Assembly (NCBI RefSeq): GCF_963675165.1
Contig: NC_087383.1
Location: forward strand, 2,262,979 to 2,326,978
Length of the DNA stretch: 64,000 nucleotides
Origin: Halichondria panicea
Taxonomy: Eukaryota; Porifera; Demospongiae; Suberitida; Halichondriidae
Direction of reading: 5' to 3'
In this document: positions 1 through 10,107 of the stretch, piece after piece
How the letters are laid out: every line of letters starts with the position of its first letter
How positions within the stretch are numbered: the first letter of the stretch is position 1
The notes under the pieces: generated by a model
Seen by the model: the letters and a program-made list of their open reading frames with translations, nothing else
The model's database searches: none
Told to the model about the DNA's origin: nothing
Made by a program: the position numbers and the translations under genes

Positions 1-192
1 CTCCAGACTCTCCAGACTCTCAGGACTCGCTAGACTCTCCAGACTCTCAGGACTCGCCAGACTCTCAGGACTCTCCGGACTCTCCAGACTCCCAGGACTC
101 TCAGGGCTCTCCGGACTCTCCAGATTCTCCAGACTCGCAGGACTCGCAGGACTCTCCAGACTCCCAGGACTCCTCAGGGCTCCTCAGGGCCA
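1..192. repeat. CT/AG-rich minisatellite
   Basis: Imperfect tandem copies of short units of the type CTCCAGACTCTCAGGACTCG fill the left edge of the window. Units mix two submotifs (CCAGACT and CAGGACT) and the array is cut by the window start. No coding signal is supported. Confidence 0.9.
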
Positions 193-334
193 GGACTCGC
201 TGGACTGCGCGACACAGCGTATTCGTGATAATATTATTATTAGCCGCCCCCTAGGCTAGCTACGGTGCAATTATAATGAGATTCACGGTCATTTTAACCC
301 TTTCTACACAGGCTAACGTACTGCATTTAGCCAC

Positions 335-380
335 TTGTACTGTGTGTGTATGTGTGTCTGTGTGTCTGTGTGTCTGTTCC
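335..380. repeat. TG-rich microsatellite
   Basis: A run of TGTGTG and TGTGTCTG units. It borders the dispersed repeat that follows; the same pairing of a CA/TG run with that repeat is seen near 41.4 and 44.35 kb on the opposite strand. Confidence 0.8.
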
Positions 381-645
381 AGCTGTAACTGCTCAACGGT
401 TGCAATGCGACGAAAACTAACAGCTTCTATAGGCTTCTAGCCACGTTCTCTTGGATTTTGATTCGTGGATTTGCAAACTAAAGCTTCTTTCTCGAGTTAT
501 GGCTAGTTTGACTCACATTGAAGGCTGTTGCAGTCTCTTCAGAATCTTTCATAGCATCATCTGTCCGCACAAACTTTCTATTTAACATATGAGTTAGCCT
601 TGCACTAAAGCGCTAGCTTTTTGTTAGCTACAATACTCAGAAAAT
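380..645 (-). repeat. Dispersed repeat, about 260 bp, inverted relative to copies at 41.16-41.40 and 44.10-44.35 kb
   Basis: The text from CAGCTGTAACTGCTCAACGG to the TTTTTGTTAGC near 625-640 reappears as its reverse complement at 44.10-44.35 kb and, shorter, at 41.16-41.40 kb. All three carry the same internal landmarks (ACGTTCTCTTGGATTTTG, TTTCTCGAGTTATGGCTAG or complements). No long ORF is conserved between copies. The rest of 646-1140 holds nothing I can assign, apart from a weak inverted resemblance of 735-800 to about 17.67-17.72 kb. Confidence 0.7.
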
Positions 646-1147
646 ATCTGTTAAAACAGCTAGCTAGCAGTAGCCATTTGTGAAATTGATCTCTTTGGAC
701 ACACCCTTTAATTATTCCTGTGTATGTAATGCGCATGCGCGCTCATTCCCCACGTGTGAGAAAATAATAATATCCAAGATCCAGATCCAGATCCTCCTGG
801 CAGAATCATCTTTGTCTTGAAGGCCTGGTAAGCCACAAAACACTACCATAATTATAACAATATAGATAACAATATGCATGTACACAGGTCTTTTCTTCTT
901 AGATATTATATACACTGAACTACAGATCTTGGAAGAATCAATTTTCTTCTTTCTTGAGGTCCTAGTAAGCCACATAATACAACAACAGATGCATGTAAAT
1001 AAGTCTTTTCTTCTCAGTGACTTTATATAGATAAGCTAACTTTAATATAAAATTCATTATAGAAACTAATATAACACTCTAATACTTTTCAGCGAAAGCA
1101 AAAACATGGCGAGAGGCATTAGCACAGCGCCAGCTTGAACACTAGTT

Positions 1148-1560
1148 CATACAGTTTTGACAATTGATTTTAATTAATTCTGCCATAATGCATTCAATGA
1201 CAATTTAAATGCATAGAGAAAAGTAGTGAAGTATTATATACTAGTACATATAATTATGTTAGACACTATAAAAACAAAATTAATGTTGTTAATTAATTAC
1301 AACTTGTCAATAGCACAGCAATAACAAAGGCTTCTCCTTGGTAACAATAACAGACACACAGACACACGCACGCGCACACAGTCAGCTTTACCGTATCCCT
1401 CGTGCGGCTACGCCTCGAGGCATAACAAGGGCTTCTCCTTGGTAATAATGATAAATGCTCACATGCACAGTAAATTGTCAATGAACACAAAGCAATTTGC
1501 TAGTGAAAATCCAATTTAACGCTCTGATGCCTTTTGTTCATATAATTATGAGGAAGATGA
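1148..1560. repeat. NLR 3'-flank block, orphan copy
   Basis: The block starting CATACAGTTTTGACAATTG and running through a CA-rich stretch into a kinesin-family terminal exon is the same one that directly follows the truncated NLR copies at 11.06, 38.51 and 51.12 kb. Here no NLR sequence precedes it. This suggests a duplication whose NLR part was lost or lies beyond a breakpoint at about 1.14 kb. Confidence 0.7.
1380..1425. repeat. 45-bp conserved module beside CA repeat
   Basis: The module begins GTCAGCTTTACCGTATCCCT, contains GTGCGGCTACGCCTCGAGG and ends in CATAA. It is preceded by a CA-rich tract. Further copies, partial or complete, lie at 1.82, 1.87, 11.30, 38.73, 41.42, 44.38 and 51.35 kb, always at the end of a CA-rich tract. 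It behaves like the conserved tail of a short dispersed element. Confidence 0.65.
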
Positions 1561-1574
1561 GCAAATTAACGTTC

Positions 1575-1647
1575 ACTTTAGCCCTCCCAAACATCTTCTA
1601 AACATCTTCATGATTGCCAGGCCCTCGTATTGCAGCTGAAGGAGGTC
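1575..1647 (-). pseudogene. Kinesin-family terminal exon, tandem extra copy
   Basis: After the acceptor CACACAG the exon reads DLLQLQYEGLAIMKMF and then meets an 11-nt local duplication (AGAAGATGTTT) that puts it out of frame relative to the copies at 15.4, 31.0, 54.5 and 62.2 kb. It is followed within about 480 bp by a second copy (2054-2126), so the 3' end of this unit is tandemly duplicated. Membership in the kinesin-like family rests on collinear exon order in several units, not on a recognised C-terminal domain. Confidence 0.55.
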
Positions 1648-1787
1648 CTGTGTGGGGAGAAGAGAGGGCAGTGAAACACTTCAACTGGTGTAAGACAAAT
1701 GAATACATGTACTTACATACACCGTACAAGCACAACACTATATACCTGACACAAGGCAGTAATTTTTTTCTTCTCCTTGGTAATGAT

Positions 1788-1789
1788 AG

Positions 1790-1819
<30 letters not shown>
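1788..1819. repeat. CA microsatellite
   Basis: About 16 CA dinucleotides in a row, embedded in a tandem duplicate of the 1.3-1.6 kb sequence. Confidence 0.95.
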
Positions 1820-1820
<1 letters not shown>

Positions 1821-2053
1821 CAGCTTTACTGTATCCCTCGTGCGGTAATAATAGACACACACGCACAGTCAGCTTTACGGTATCCCTCGTGCGGCTACGC
1901 CTCGAGGCATAACAAGGGCTTCTCCTTGAATTGGATAAATGCTCACATGCACAGTAAATTGTCAATGCAAGCAATTTGCTAGTGAAAATCAAATTTAATG
2001 TTCTGATGCCTTTTGTTCATATAATTATGAGGAAGATGAGCAAATTAACGTTC

Positions 2054-2126
2054 ACTTTAGCCCTCCCAAACATCTTCTAAACATCTTCATGATTGCCAGA
2101 CCCTCGTATTGCAGCTGAAGGAGGTC
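2054..2126 (-). pseudogene. Kinesin-family terminal exon (unit 1)
   Basis: Reads DLLQLQYEGLAIMKMF after a CACACAG acceptor, with the same 11-nt frame-breaking duplication as the copy at 1.6 kb. It lies downstream (lower coordinates, minus strand) of the exon at 2240, matching the order seen in other units. Confidence 0.55.
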
Positions 2127-2239
2127 CTGTGTGGGGAGAAGAAAGGGCAGTGAAACACTTCAACTGGTATAAGACAAAGAATGCATGTATTCTACATAAC
2201 ACAAAATCATATTAGTACTCCCTTTATTGCTCCCCTCAC

Positions 2240-2330
2240 CTGGAAGACCAGCTCCACATTCTCTATCTGCCTGCCCAGGAAACGACCAGACACCTCAAAC
2301 TTGCTCACATCCACTGACCAGTTGCTCCGC
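2240..2330 (-). pseudogene. Kinesin-family penultimate exon, partial (unit 1)
   Basis: Reads SVDVSKFEVSGRFLGRQIEN then VELVFQ and ends at a GTGAGG donor. The 5' part seen in the 11.7, 39.1 and 51.8 kb copies (FRNVVFKMT) is replaced here by unrelated sequence ending near 2330. I do not recognise the domain. Confidence 0.5.
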
Positions 2331-2831
2331 CATCTGACAGCTCACGTGAATATATTTGCAACCGTGACGTCATCAACAGCAACAAAAATCACAAAGAAGC
2401 TCCGCTTGATAGTGTTGTAGGTTAGTGGCAATAGCTGAAGATACAGTACTATAACTCAAGCTATAAAGTCTGATACTGGCTGCATAGGTGTTGTAGCAAC
2501 CACCAAGCCTTAAATAATGCCATGCCTCTTATTTTTGAAAGAGGTTGCACTGTTTTTGTTACAAAAAGCTACCACCAGCCCCCCTGGAATTTTTACTGAG
2601 ACGGCGCTTATGGAATAACGGTGAGCGAGTACAAGTCAGTTTTAGCTGGTAGCTGTTGTACAAGCCTTTAGCTACAGTGTATGCTAAGTAAGGAACAGAT
2701 TCGTTGTTACCAAAATTTTTTGTCACTTGTTTTAGCATGCCTAGTAAAGCCACACACAATTTGAGTACAAGTAAAAATATAAACAATATTTTAAGCATAA
2801 CAAACAATATCTTAAACATAACAATTTAATC

Positions 2832-4017
2832 TTAGTCTAACTCAGGCTCTGATTCGGACTGACTGGTTTGACTGTCACTCCCTGTATTTTGTCCGAACAC
2901 CCAGTCGACGATGTCTTCCCCTTCTCTGTCTGTCAATCTGCCTGCCTCCACATCTTCTTCCAGAAATATAATGTGAGTTTCGTTCTGTTTTGACCCTGCT
3001 ATGTTATTACCACAATTTAAACACTCACAGCCAATTGAACAATGCTTCCCCCTTTTCTTGCAGCCACACCGTCCAGTCAAACAACCTGTCGAACACTTGC
3101 ATCCTTTAAGGAGTGAGTTGACTCGATCACGGACAGCCTGTACGTTGGTGGCAGTATCCCATTTAATGGTGAGCTCATTGTCTGTGATACTCCAACCGTA
3201 GTTTTCTAATGGCTCTAATGTCATAATGGGTTGATCAGATTGTTGCCACATGTGTAGAACCCAACACGATCGCTTCCAATGAAGCAAAAGTGCATCATCA
3301 GATGGTATCATCTCGTTTTCAAATTTGACCCTGTCCCAAATATTTTGCCTTATATTGTCTAGCCAAATAGAGTGTTGTTCTTTAACTGTTAAATTTTGTT
3401 CAGACAATGAATGGTAATATGTAGCTGGTGAGTTAGTGTCAAATCCTGTTGCATGTTGTTTAAAGTAAGCTGTTCCCACCAGACGTACAAATGCTAAAAA
3501 ACCCAATTCGTACTCTTGATTTGAAAGTCTTACATTTGCTAGGGTGCCTGGGGTCGAGCTTTCCAATCCTGAAGATATAAACTTAGTGTTCTGGTAAAAA
3601 TATCGTAAAAATGTTGTTTTTCCTATTTTGCTAAAAAAGGATATGTAGTCACATCCACTTTAGCGCGTCGAAGTGCATCTTCTATGAGATCTTTGGGTTT
3701 ACCGAGTGACGCTAGTATAGCATCTGTAACATTCCAATACACTACATATGCTTTTTTGTTAGGTTTGTCCCATTGTGGTGCGTATGTATCATCCCCTAAA
3801 CAGCGTGTTATATCTTTTCTACATTTAGGACAAACCTGACGAGTGAAATCAATCTTCAAGGAGGCTGCAAGGGTACGTGCTGGCTCACTTCGCCAGTTGC
3901 TTGGACTACTCATATTCCCACTGACGCCATGGCACAACTCACATACTCCGTTGTCTGCAACACTGTCACTGACTTCCCCAAAAGAAAGCTGCCTTCTAGT
4001 TTTTCGCTTACTAGCTA
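2832..4017 (-). pseudogene. CXC (tesmin/TSO1-like) domain protein gene, frameshifted
   Basis: Two minus-strand reading frames form one product. The upstream part (4017-3623) starts after a plausible acceptor (TGTAAAATAG) and carries CELCHG and CPKCRKDI, a zinc-ribbon-like set of cysteines. It stops after YPFLAK near 3623. The second frame stays open from just past that point to the stop at 2832 and contains a CXC array with cysteines spaced as C-x-C-x3-C-x4-C-x-C-x6-C-x3-C-x-C-x2-C at about 3100-3020. The two frames are offset by one base at an A-run near 3627, so a single-base loss or sequencing error separates them. An acidic, Ser/Glu-rich tail follows the CXC motif. CXC domains bind DNA in tesmin/TSO1 proteins. 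Multi-copy invertebrate proteins of similar layout are, from memory, often repeat-associated. 5' exons above 4017 were not found. Confidence 0.65.
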
Positions 4018-4479
4018 GACACTATTTTACAAATGTTTGTATTAATTTTTTATATCATTATTGTGTGACACAACAAACCTGGAATGTCTATGATGTGTCC
4101 ATAGTCTGTGTACGTGTGGTGCACTCCATCTTGTGGGACTCCATGTGGTTTGACATGGAAATTGTGGTCAAGTTTGCAAGCTCATAATTTTTGCTTCAAA
4201 GCTGGGTACAAGCAAAATGTTTTTGCAAAGTAATGCTCAAAGCTTACAAATTTTGTTGATACCCATCACGTAGCTTCACTTTGTTAGCAAAATTTTTTGT
4301 CACTTGTTCTAGAGGAGTACTATCATATGACATAGAGTGCTATTTGAGCTCGTGGAGCCAAACTTATAAAAGCTTAACAACTATTCTCGTGTATGCATGT
4401 AGACTAGGAACAGTTCTACGTGCCTGAGCTCGTTCGTGAGTGTATGTACAATACTTTGTAGAATATAAGTGTGTGAATA

Positions 4480-4870
4480 TTTAATTACTTGTAGTATTAG
4501 CTTCATTTTGATAGCGGAAGTTGAACTTCCGTTGCAAATAAATTTGTGTACTTATATAGTACTTCCGGAATCTTGGCGGAACAACTGTGACGTGATCAAC
4601 ACAACATTTCTGAACCTGGGAGAGTGTTAACATAGCGCTCAACGTTACACATAGAGGCATAAAGTAAGTCAATAGCCTCACACTGAAATAGATTAGTAGT
4701 AGAAGCTGGACAAAGTATGTACAAGAGCAATAATATTAAGAGCACATGTCGATGATTATCATGTTGTTTGATCATAGTAGAGGGATTCCCAGAATAGTAC
4801 ATCAATGACAAGAGACATACGAAGCTCTTAACATCAATACCGTGACACACCAATGTACGCAGGAATTGAA
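4480..4870 (-). repeat. Degenerate kinesin-family intron/exon block
   Basis: This stretch matches 11.76-12.05, 39.2-39.48 and 51.8-52.1 kb (landmarks GAACCTGGG, ACATAGAGGCATAA, GTTGTTTGATCATAGTAGAG). Here the exon it should contain is degraded: only the AACATTTCTGAACCTGGG edge remains. No intact reading frame. 4018-4480 holds nothing else I can assign. Confidence 0.55.
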
Positions 4871-4999
4871 AGCATAATTATATTCTATTTAGTATATAGA
4901 CAGCCCGTATTAAAGATCTAAGCACACAACACAAGTATGTTAGTATCTGCTATGCACTCTCCAGTACGTAGGTGAAGACTCACAGAGTGGGTGGGGCAT

Positions 5000-5115
5000 A
5001 TCTCCATGGACACTGATGCAGATGATTTGATTTGATCACGTCAGAGTACGCGTCGATACCCAGCTATCTGTCCGGGGAGTCCACTGTCGATGCCCGCAGG
5101 AAGAACCCTCTGTGG
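5000..5115 (-). pseudogene. Kinesin-family exon E3, decayed subtype
   Basis: Corresponds to the EFLRASTVDP exon seen intact near 31.8, 55.3 and 63.0 kb, but in this subtype the reading frame hits a TAG right after the PDR segment. The same decayed subtype recurs at 12.15, 16.05, 39.57, 52.20 and 56.35 kb, so the stop predates those duplications. Confidence 0.5.
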
Positions 5116-5597
5116 GGGGGGGGGAACAGTGAGAGTCATATTATGATTTAGTTCCGGGAATAAATGTCATAGAAAGTCACTAATTGACTCACATTTTTTC
5201 CAGCCAACGTAAATGGAGCACAGCTATAGGTTACGTCTCTGTGGGGCATGGAAAAATTGATTGACTGAAATTGTGTATCAGGTTTTAAGCAACTTTTTTA
5301 GCAGAATCTCATTGAACATCTACTTATTCAACATATATATAACGTATAAATCACTTATTGAGCGCACAATCCATTCTACCCGGCCCACACACACCTGGTC
5401 AGTAGACAGCTGATTGCCTATCCACAACATTGAAGGATTTTATCGCAGCTATGTACTTCATTGTACAGCTGCAAGGGGAGTGACGTGTGATACAGTGTGA
5501 TTCAATGAAAGTCAGTACAACACAGTTAGTGTATGTTTACCAAAGAGGTACATGAGATTGTTCTGACAAATTAATCTTGTACTCTCTAATACACTAA

Positions 5598-5862
5598 CAG
5601 GGTTTCATCTAGGATAACAAGTTGGGGGGGGGAGATTTGTGAGTGCGTAAGCGCGTCGCAACATGTTTGGCTACGCCCACTTTTTATGTTTTTTTTATTT
5701 GATTTGATTACAACATGCTTAACCTAACGCATCACAGTAGAGATATCTACCTTTAGTTAATCACATTAACTAATGTGGTGACATGTAATACTAATGTGAT
5801 GATGTCATTATTCTACAACATGGGGGGGAAGAACCACCCTCCCCCCAATAGATGAAACCCTG
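5598..5862. mobile_element. Small terminal-inverted-repeat element with poly-G/poly-C stem
   Basis: Begins CAGGGTTTCATCTAGGATAA and ends TAGATGAAACCCTG, so the ends are inverted repeats. A G-run near the left end and a C-run near the right end extend the pairing. No ORF. Copies lie at 12717-12889, 52757-52934 and 56899-57141, with left-end-only remnants near 16.62 and 40.16 kb. The CAGGG terminus is typical of hAT-type non-autonomous elements; superfamily is an inference. Confidence 0.75.
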
Positions 5863-5984
5863 ACAAACTGATATAGTACCAGAAATGCAACCTTTATATG
5901 GGGAAAAAAAACGGGCAATAGTCTCTAGACACAATCGGCATCATGTATTGTGTATTTTGCCTAAGCCATAATCAGTACATACTG

Positions 5985-6181
5985 TATAGCAGGTCATTTT
6001 CGTGGGATAAAAAATCCGAGACAAAATCGTAGGCGTGGTGCAGCAGTGATTTTGTGTGTAAAAATTCCCTTTGCTTCACTGCATTGCATGCGTTCCGGTC
6101 AACCATGCCTACGTTTTCGTGAGTGATAAATATTCGTCAAGGTTTAGCTTGCCCACGGAAACTATACCCAGGACGCTATAC
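5985..6181. mobile_element. Foldback element with TATAGC-type ends
   Basis: Left end TATAGCAGGTCATTTTCGTG and right end GCCCACGGAAACTATACC..GCTATA are imperfect inverted repeats. Near copies at 33.30-33.50 and 57.26-57.46 kb belong to the duplicated block; a diverged relative is at 24630-24795. No ORF is supported. Confidence 0.55.
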
Positions 6182-6244
6182 GTACGGTACGGTATACTGT
6201 ACCACTTTATCACCTGTTTCAAGTACTCTTCCTTCTCCTGTTAC

Positions 6245-6367
6245 TTTGTAGCACTCAAATATGTCCACCCCGTCCACTGCAGGCACACTGCTCTGCTCCA
6301 ACTCCTTACAGCGATCCAGTGCCTTCTTGAGCTCTTCCTCCATCACAAGTCTCTCTTGCACAGCAGA
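6245..6367 (-). pseudogene. Kinesin-family coiled-coil exon E2 (unit 1)
   Basis: Between the acceptor ATTACCCAG and donor GTAACA the frame reads SAVQERLVMEEELKKALDRC and then KELEQSSVP..IFECYK. The Leu/Glu/Lys-rich start suggests coiled coil. Sister exons are at 32.41-32.52, 32.66-32.72, 33.57-33.67, 55.92-56.02, 57.51-57.61 and 63.60-63.71 kb. Confidence 0.6.
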
Positions 6368-6965
6368 CTGGGTAATAGATTGCATGGTGGTCAACTACAC
6401 ACACACAGGTATACAGATACAACCATCATAGCATCGTGGTAGTGGTACAGTAGTTATAATAAAGGTACAGTAGACTCTCGTTATTCCGACTCTCTGAAGT
6501 ACGGCCTGAAATGTGGCCAACTCGCTATTCTGTATACTTGCTGCCCCAAACTAGTAATTTTATACGTATACATTTTGGGTGTGGTTTAGCAGAAAAACTG
6601 TGTGTGGGGGGAGTGGTTGGGGTGTACAATGAAAGGTAGGAAGCGGGATGCTCATGAACAACAATGAAAGTTATAAAAAAGGTAAACCGTTTTGTGAGCA
6701 AACACAGCTGTGGGATTACATTGTAATAGAGAGGAAATATGATTCATTATCTTTATTTGTTATCCTCGAGACAAAACCGCAAAATTAGTCATTAATATTC
6801 GAGGTAGGTTGATTATAAGCCGCGGCTATTTTCTGAAATACAAACTACCGCGCTCTTCTGGCCAAGTTGCACTGTCCCAAGGGTGGCCGGATTAACGAGA
6901 GTCTACTGTACATGTATTAATTATACAGTATTTACCGAGTGCAAACATGTACATGCTAAACTCAC

Positions 6966-7116
6966 ATCTGCCCTTGCTGTTGGCCAGTTCCAATTCTCTC
7001 ACCAGCTCAGCCATGACACCCGGGTCCATGATTTGAGACCTCTCGGGCAGTATCTCCTCCAACTCCCTCAGCAGGTCATCCTCTAGACATTGAATGGTCT
7101 CACTCTTCTCCTCAAC
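6966..7116 (-). pseudogene. Kinesin-family coiled-coil exon E1 (unit 1)
   Basis: Acceptor CCTGTCAG and donor GAT|GTGAGT bound a frame reading VEEKSETIQCLEDDLLRELE and on to IMDPGVMAELVRELELANSK, an acidic coiled-coil-like stretch. Compared with 34.3 and 58.2 kb this copy has an extra C near 6970, which shifts frame just before the donor, and ILPERS instead of KLLERS. It is probably no longer functional. Confidence 0.65.
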
Positions 7117-7340
7117 CTGACAGGGGAACATCAATAAGTTGCTGCCAGGTGGAGAATACTCGACATACAATAGTGACATGCATGTACACTCAACTACTGA
7201 ATCTGGCAATGAAATTTAACGGTATTCTCCCACTTTGAAATAAAGGCCAGCTTAAAGTTGGACTGTAGTTAGCAAATAGTAGATCGATTTTGATTAAAGG
7301 CCAGTGAATATTCTAACCACTGCACATGTGTATCTCTCAC

Positions 7341-7406
7341 CTCTGTGGGTGGTATAGGAACGAGGGAGGCCCTCTGATACTGTCTAGAGGACTGGACTTC
7401 TTCTCA
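7341..7406 (-). pseudogene. Kinesin-family exon (EKKSSPLDS) of unit 1
   Basis: Short exon between a GGCAG acceptor and GTGAGA donor reading EKKSSPLDSIRGPPSFLYHP then QR. Duplicated with the same boundaries at 34812-34877 and 42323-42388, so the exon is conserved between units. No domain recognised. Confidence 0.55.
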
Positions 7407-7529
7407 CTGCCAAGGTATAAAAACAAAATATGCATTTGGTAAAATCTACTCTCAAACAACATTGCACATTGACAGGTAAAGGGTTATTAAAGTAAAATAT
7501 GAAGTTTGACCAAGCATTCCTCCTCTCAC

Positions 7530-7585
7530 CTCCTGCTCATTCAGGAACTTCATGAACCTTTGAAGGACTCGTCACATGATCTTGA
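7530..7585 (-). pseudogene. Kinesin-family exon (RFMKFLNEQE) of unit 1
   Basis: The frame RVLQRFMKFLNEQE ends at a good donor (GAG|GTGAGAG). It meets a stop upstream, so the 5' limit is uncertain. The duplicate at about 34.97 kb reads RFMMFMNEQE. Confidence 0.4.
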
Positions 7586-8383
7586 AAGATACGGACTTGG
7601 TTGAGGATTTGAGTGGGGCTAAAGTGAGAGAGGAGGTTGTGGGAGAGGGGCCTCAGACCAGGGCTGGTGGGACGCAGTGTCACGTGAGAGAAGACTCGGA
7701 CACATGATCCTCCATCTGCGGACAGTTGCTGTGAGGAGAATGAGAATTTTAAGGCACTGGAATTGAACTGTGCACAAGCACGAAATACATGCACTATTTT
7801 ATTCGTACCACATAACTAACTAAAAATGCTCACCAATAAAACACCACACACCACTTGGTGTACAACATTTTAACGAATCTACAAATGAACTGCTGCTCCT
7901 CTAGACAACCTGCCCAACCCTCCACATACACACTGGCTGGATCATGCATAAAGAAAATGGCATCTATTTTCACAGCGTTTGACCATCAAACGTATCAGAG
8001 AATAATCTCACGCCCATATTGCTGATTTGCTTGAAATGCCCACCACCATCTTAGCAATGTACCAGCAAGGGGCTTTTGTTGTGAGCATCAATGGTAGGCC
8101 ATGGCATTCAGTTGCTATTGATGAGTCACATGAAATGCAGGTACTCTCTGATAAGAAGATCTTAATTGGACTGTTAGTGTCTGAAATGGGAGGCTTACTA
8201 CAACTTCATATCAGCTAAAGCCTACAAGGTGTTAGGGCCTTCTGAAAATATGATTTCCTCTACCAACTCGATCAAAACTATATAAGAAACAATTTTACTT
8301 TTCCCTAGTGAGATCTCAGCTCTCTCAACTCTGGCGACCAATTACTGCTCAAATACATTTATTCTTAAAGTGATTGAGCTCAC

Positions 8384-8455
8384 CTTTGGTAGCGCTGACT
8401 TATCACAGCTGTTGGTCCAATTCTCCAGAACTCTGAGCTTCCCCTCGAGGTGCAA
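8384..8455 (-). pseudogene. Kinesin-family exon (LHLEGKLRVLENW) of unit 1
   Basis: Exactly 24 codons, LHLEGKLRVLENWTNSCDKS then ALPK, between CTTGCAG and GTGAGC. The same exon with the same boundaries occurs at 35818-35889 and 44750-44821. Conservation of frame and both splice sites in three copies supports a real exon. 7.6-8.38 kb holds no other exon I can support. Confidence 0.6.
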
Positions 8456-9319
8456 CTGCAAGTGACAGAAGATTTAAGTTGAGGTTGAGAAAAGAGTTTC
8501 ATGCAATAAAGTTAGAAGACACTGAATAAGCAGATTACCAGATAAAGTACAGCATAATTATGTTCTGGACAGGAAATTGTCCGAGTATAATTGGAACAGA
8601 TTTTTATAGCGCATGCGAAGTGTCCGGGAATAATTAGCATGCAGCTGCATACGAGTGAGCTAAGTTTAATAGAACAGGGTACGACTGAATAGTTGCACTA
8701 TTATAGCTATCTAAAACTAGATACTCAAAGCTATCTAACTGCAGCACTCTAAGTATTACTGGCTGGTTATGACTGTAACTCAACTTTTCAAGGTATTGTC
8801 CGGACAAATGTAATATTAAAGCACAAGAGTGTCCGTTGTATTAGAACAACGAAAATTGGCAGGCAAGAGTGTCAGGGATAATTAGAAGTTTCTGAGGCGA
8901 TAAATTAGAAGATATACGGTACCTCAGAAACAGACATGCAAGTTCGTTGTCTAAGGACATAATTATTGCAGTGCTTATAACTATGGCTAATACAAGGGTG
9001 CTCAGTTAAAGTCGACCATACATACTTGATCCATATTATACATGTACCCTGGGAGCAGTACAATAAGTCAAGAGCTCATAGTAAAAAAGAGAGAGTATCG
9101 AACGCATCGCTATCTTGCATCAGATATATTCGGAAAGTAACGTGACACCCTGTCTGAAACACGTCATCAATTAAATTGATCAGTTACAAAGCAGGAAGTT
9201 ACGCTACTTTCCAAATACATCTTATGCTACGTTGGATACTCTCTCTCTCTTATTATGGGACTCTTGTTATTAGCGGCCTCTCAAAAAATTGGCTAAGAAT
9301 AATTACATGTACACAGCTG

Positions 9320-9365
9320 TAGGTACACACTTGCCCAACCCACTCACCAGAGAGGACACCTTCGA
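9320..9365 (-). pseudogene. Kinesin motor exon, remnant of splice-donor end only
   Basis: CACTTGCCCAACCCACTCACCAGAGAGGACACC matches the 3' end and donor of the motor exon at 59417-59541 and then diverges into unrelated sequence. The identical truncation is present at about 36.75-36.80 kb, so the break is older than that duplication. 8.46-9.32 kb holds no identified feature. Confidence 0.6.
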
Positions 9366-9714
9366 GGTTAGGTAAATTTATGACCTCTAAAAGTAGCGAC
9401 AGCTGCGTTGACAATTAATTTTTAATGCCGCGTCCTAAATGGAGGTAAATGTAGGCACACCCTAGTAAAGTAGTAAAGATTCTAACTCACTGGAAAATAC
9501 GTTTTTAAGTGGCTATAGAAATCGAGGCAAGTAGACTGAGTAGAGTTACATGTACCTCCAATTAGATGAGACCCTCTAAATAATGGACACCAGGTCTTCA
9601 ACATGATTTTCAACCTCCAAAAGAAGCTATCTCTGGCTTCAATAAGTTTTAAAAAGTGTTGCTTTAATTAAAGGTCTTACGGTAATCACATTTCTTACTT
9701 GAATACGTCGGGTT

Positions 9715-9766
9715 CATTACTGACAGGCAGCATTCTCAGCCTCAAACTGTGCAAAGGAACAGAAAA
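9715..9766 (-). pseudogene. Kinesin-family FEAEN exon, 1-bp deletion
   Basis: Frame FEAENAA then shifts: GCTGCCTGTCAG here versus GCTGCCCTGTCAG at 60.43 kb (one C lost). Better copies read FEAENAALSVMNP, for example at 55.63-55.68 kb, which also ends in a GTAAG donor. Other copies are at 21.29, 32.15, 37.15, 46.89 and 63.35 kb. Confidence 0.55.
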
Positions 9767-9966
9767 CATGATCCACGACGTACCTTACAAGGTAACATAA
9801 ACCAAGAGATGAACCAGACAATCATCTATGGCTAATAAATTGACTCACCATCTTTCCATTAGGAGAATGCTGTAATACTTTAGCAATGGAGCCAGGTTTT
9901 GTCTCTAGCTCTAGCTAGCTCTGTGGGTGAAAACAATATGTCTTTGGTGGGTGTGGTGGTGAATGT

Positions 9967-10016
9967 AAAAAGTGGGTGTATCTCAATCTTAGATATCTGA
10001 GATACACCCACTTTTT
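9967..10016. promoter_or_regulatory. Conserved perfect hairpin upstream of NLR copy 1
   Basis: AAAAAGTGGGTGTATCTCA and its exact reverse complement are separated by 12 nt, giving a 19-bp perfect stem. It ends 92 bp before the NLR start codon. Equivalent hairpins precede the NLR copies at 37.5, 47.2 and 60.8 kb but not the one at 27.3 kb. It could be a tiny foldback insertion inherited by duplication or a retained regulatory element; the sequence alone does not decide. Confidence 0.6.
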
Positions 10017-10107
10017 TTGCAAGTCATGCAAAAACAACAACACTCAATAATATATTTCAGAGAAATCTAGAGCTAGCTAGCTGCAAGGCACAGATTTATT
10101 TACTGGA

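Noticed and set aside
6176..6394. MTTMQSITQ.. as an independent small protein
   Set aside because: The ATG precedes an internal acceptor and the open part coincides with a spliced exon (E2) repeated with the same donor in several units.
8027..8218. Plus-strand 63-aa ORF starting MLEMPTTILAMYQQG, with a copy at 35470
   Set aside because: Present only because of the segmental duplication; no family recognised, and the second copy has a small in-frame deletion that gives no evidence of selection.
9100..9250. GGATACTCTCTCTCTTATTATGG motif as a gene start
   Set aside because: Recurs at 36.65, 45.56 and 58.88 kb as part of duplicated non-coding sequence, without a conserved frame.
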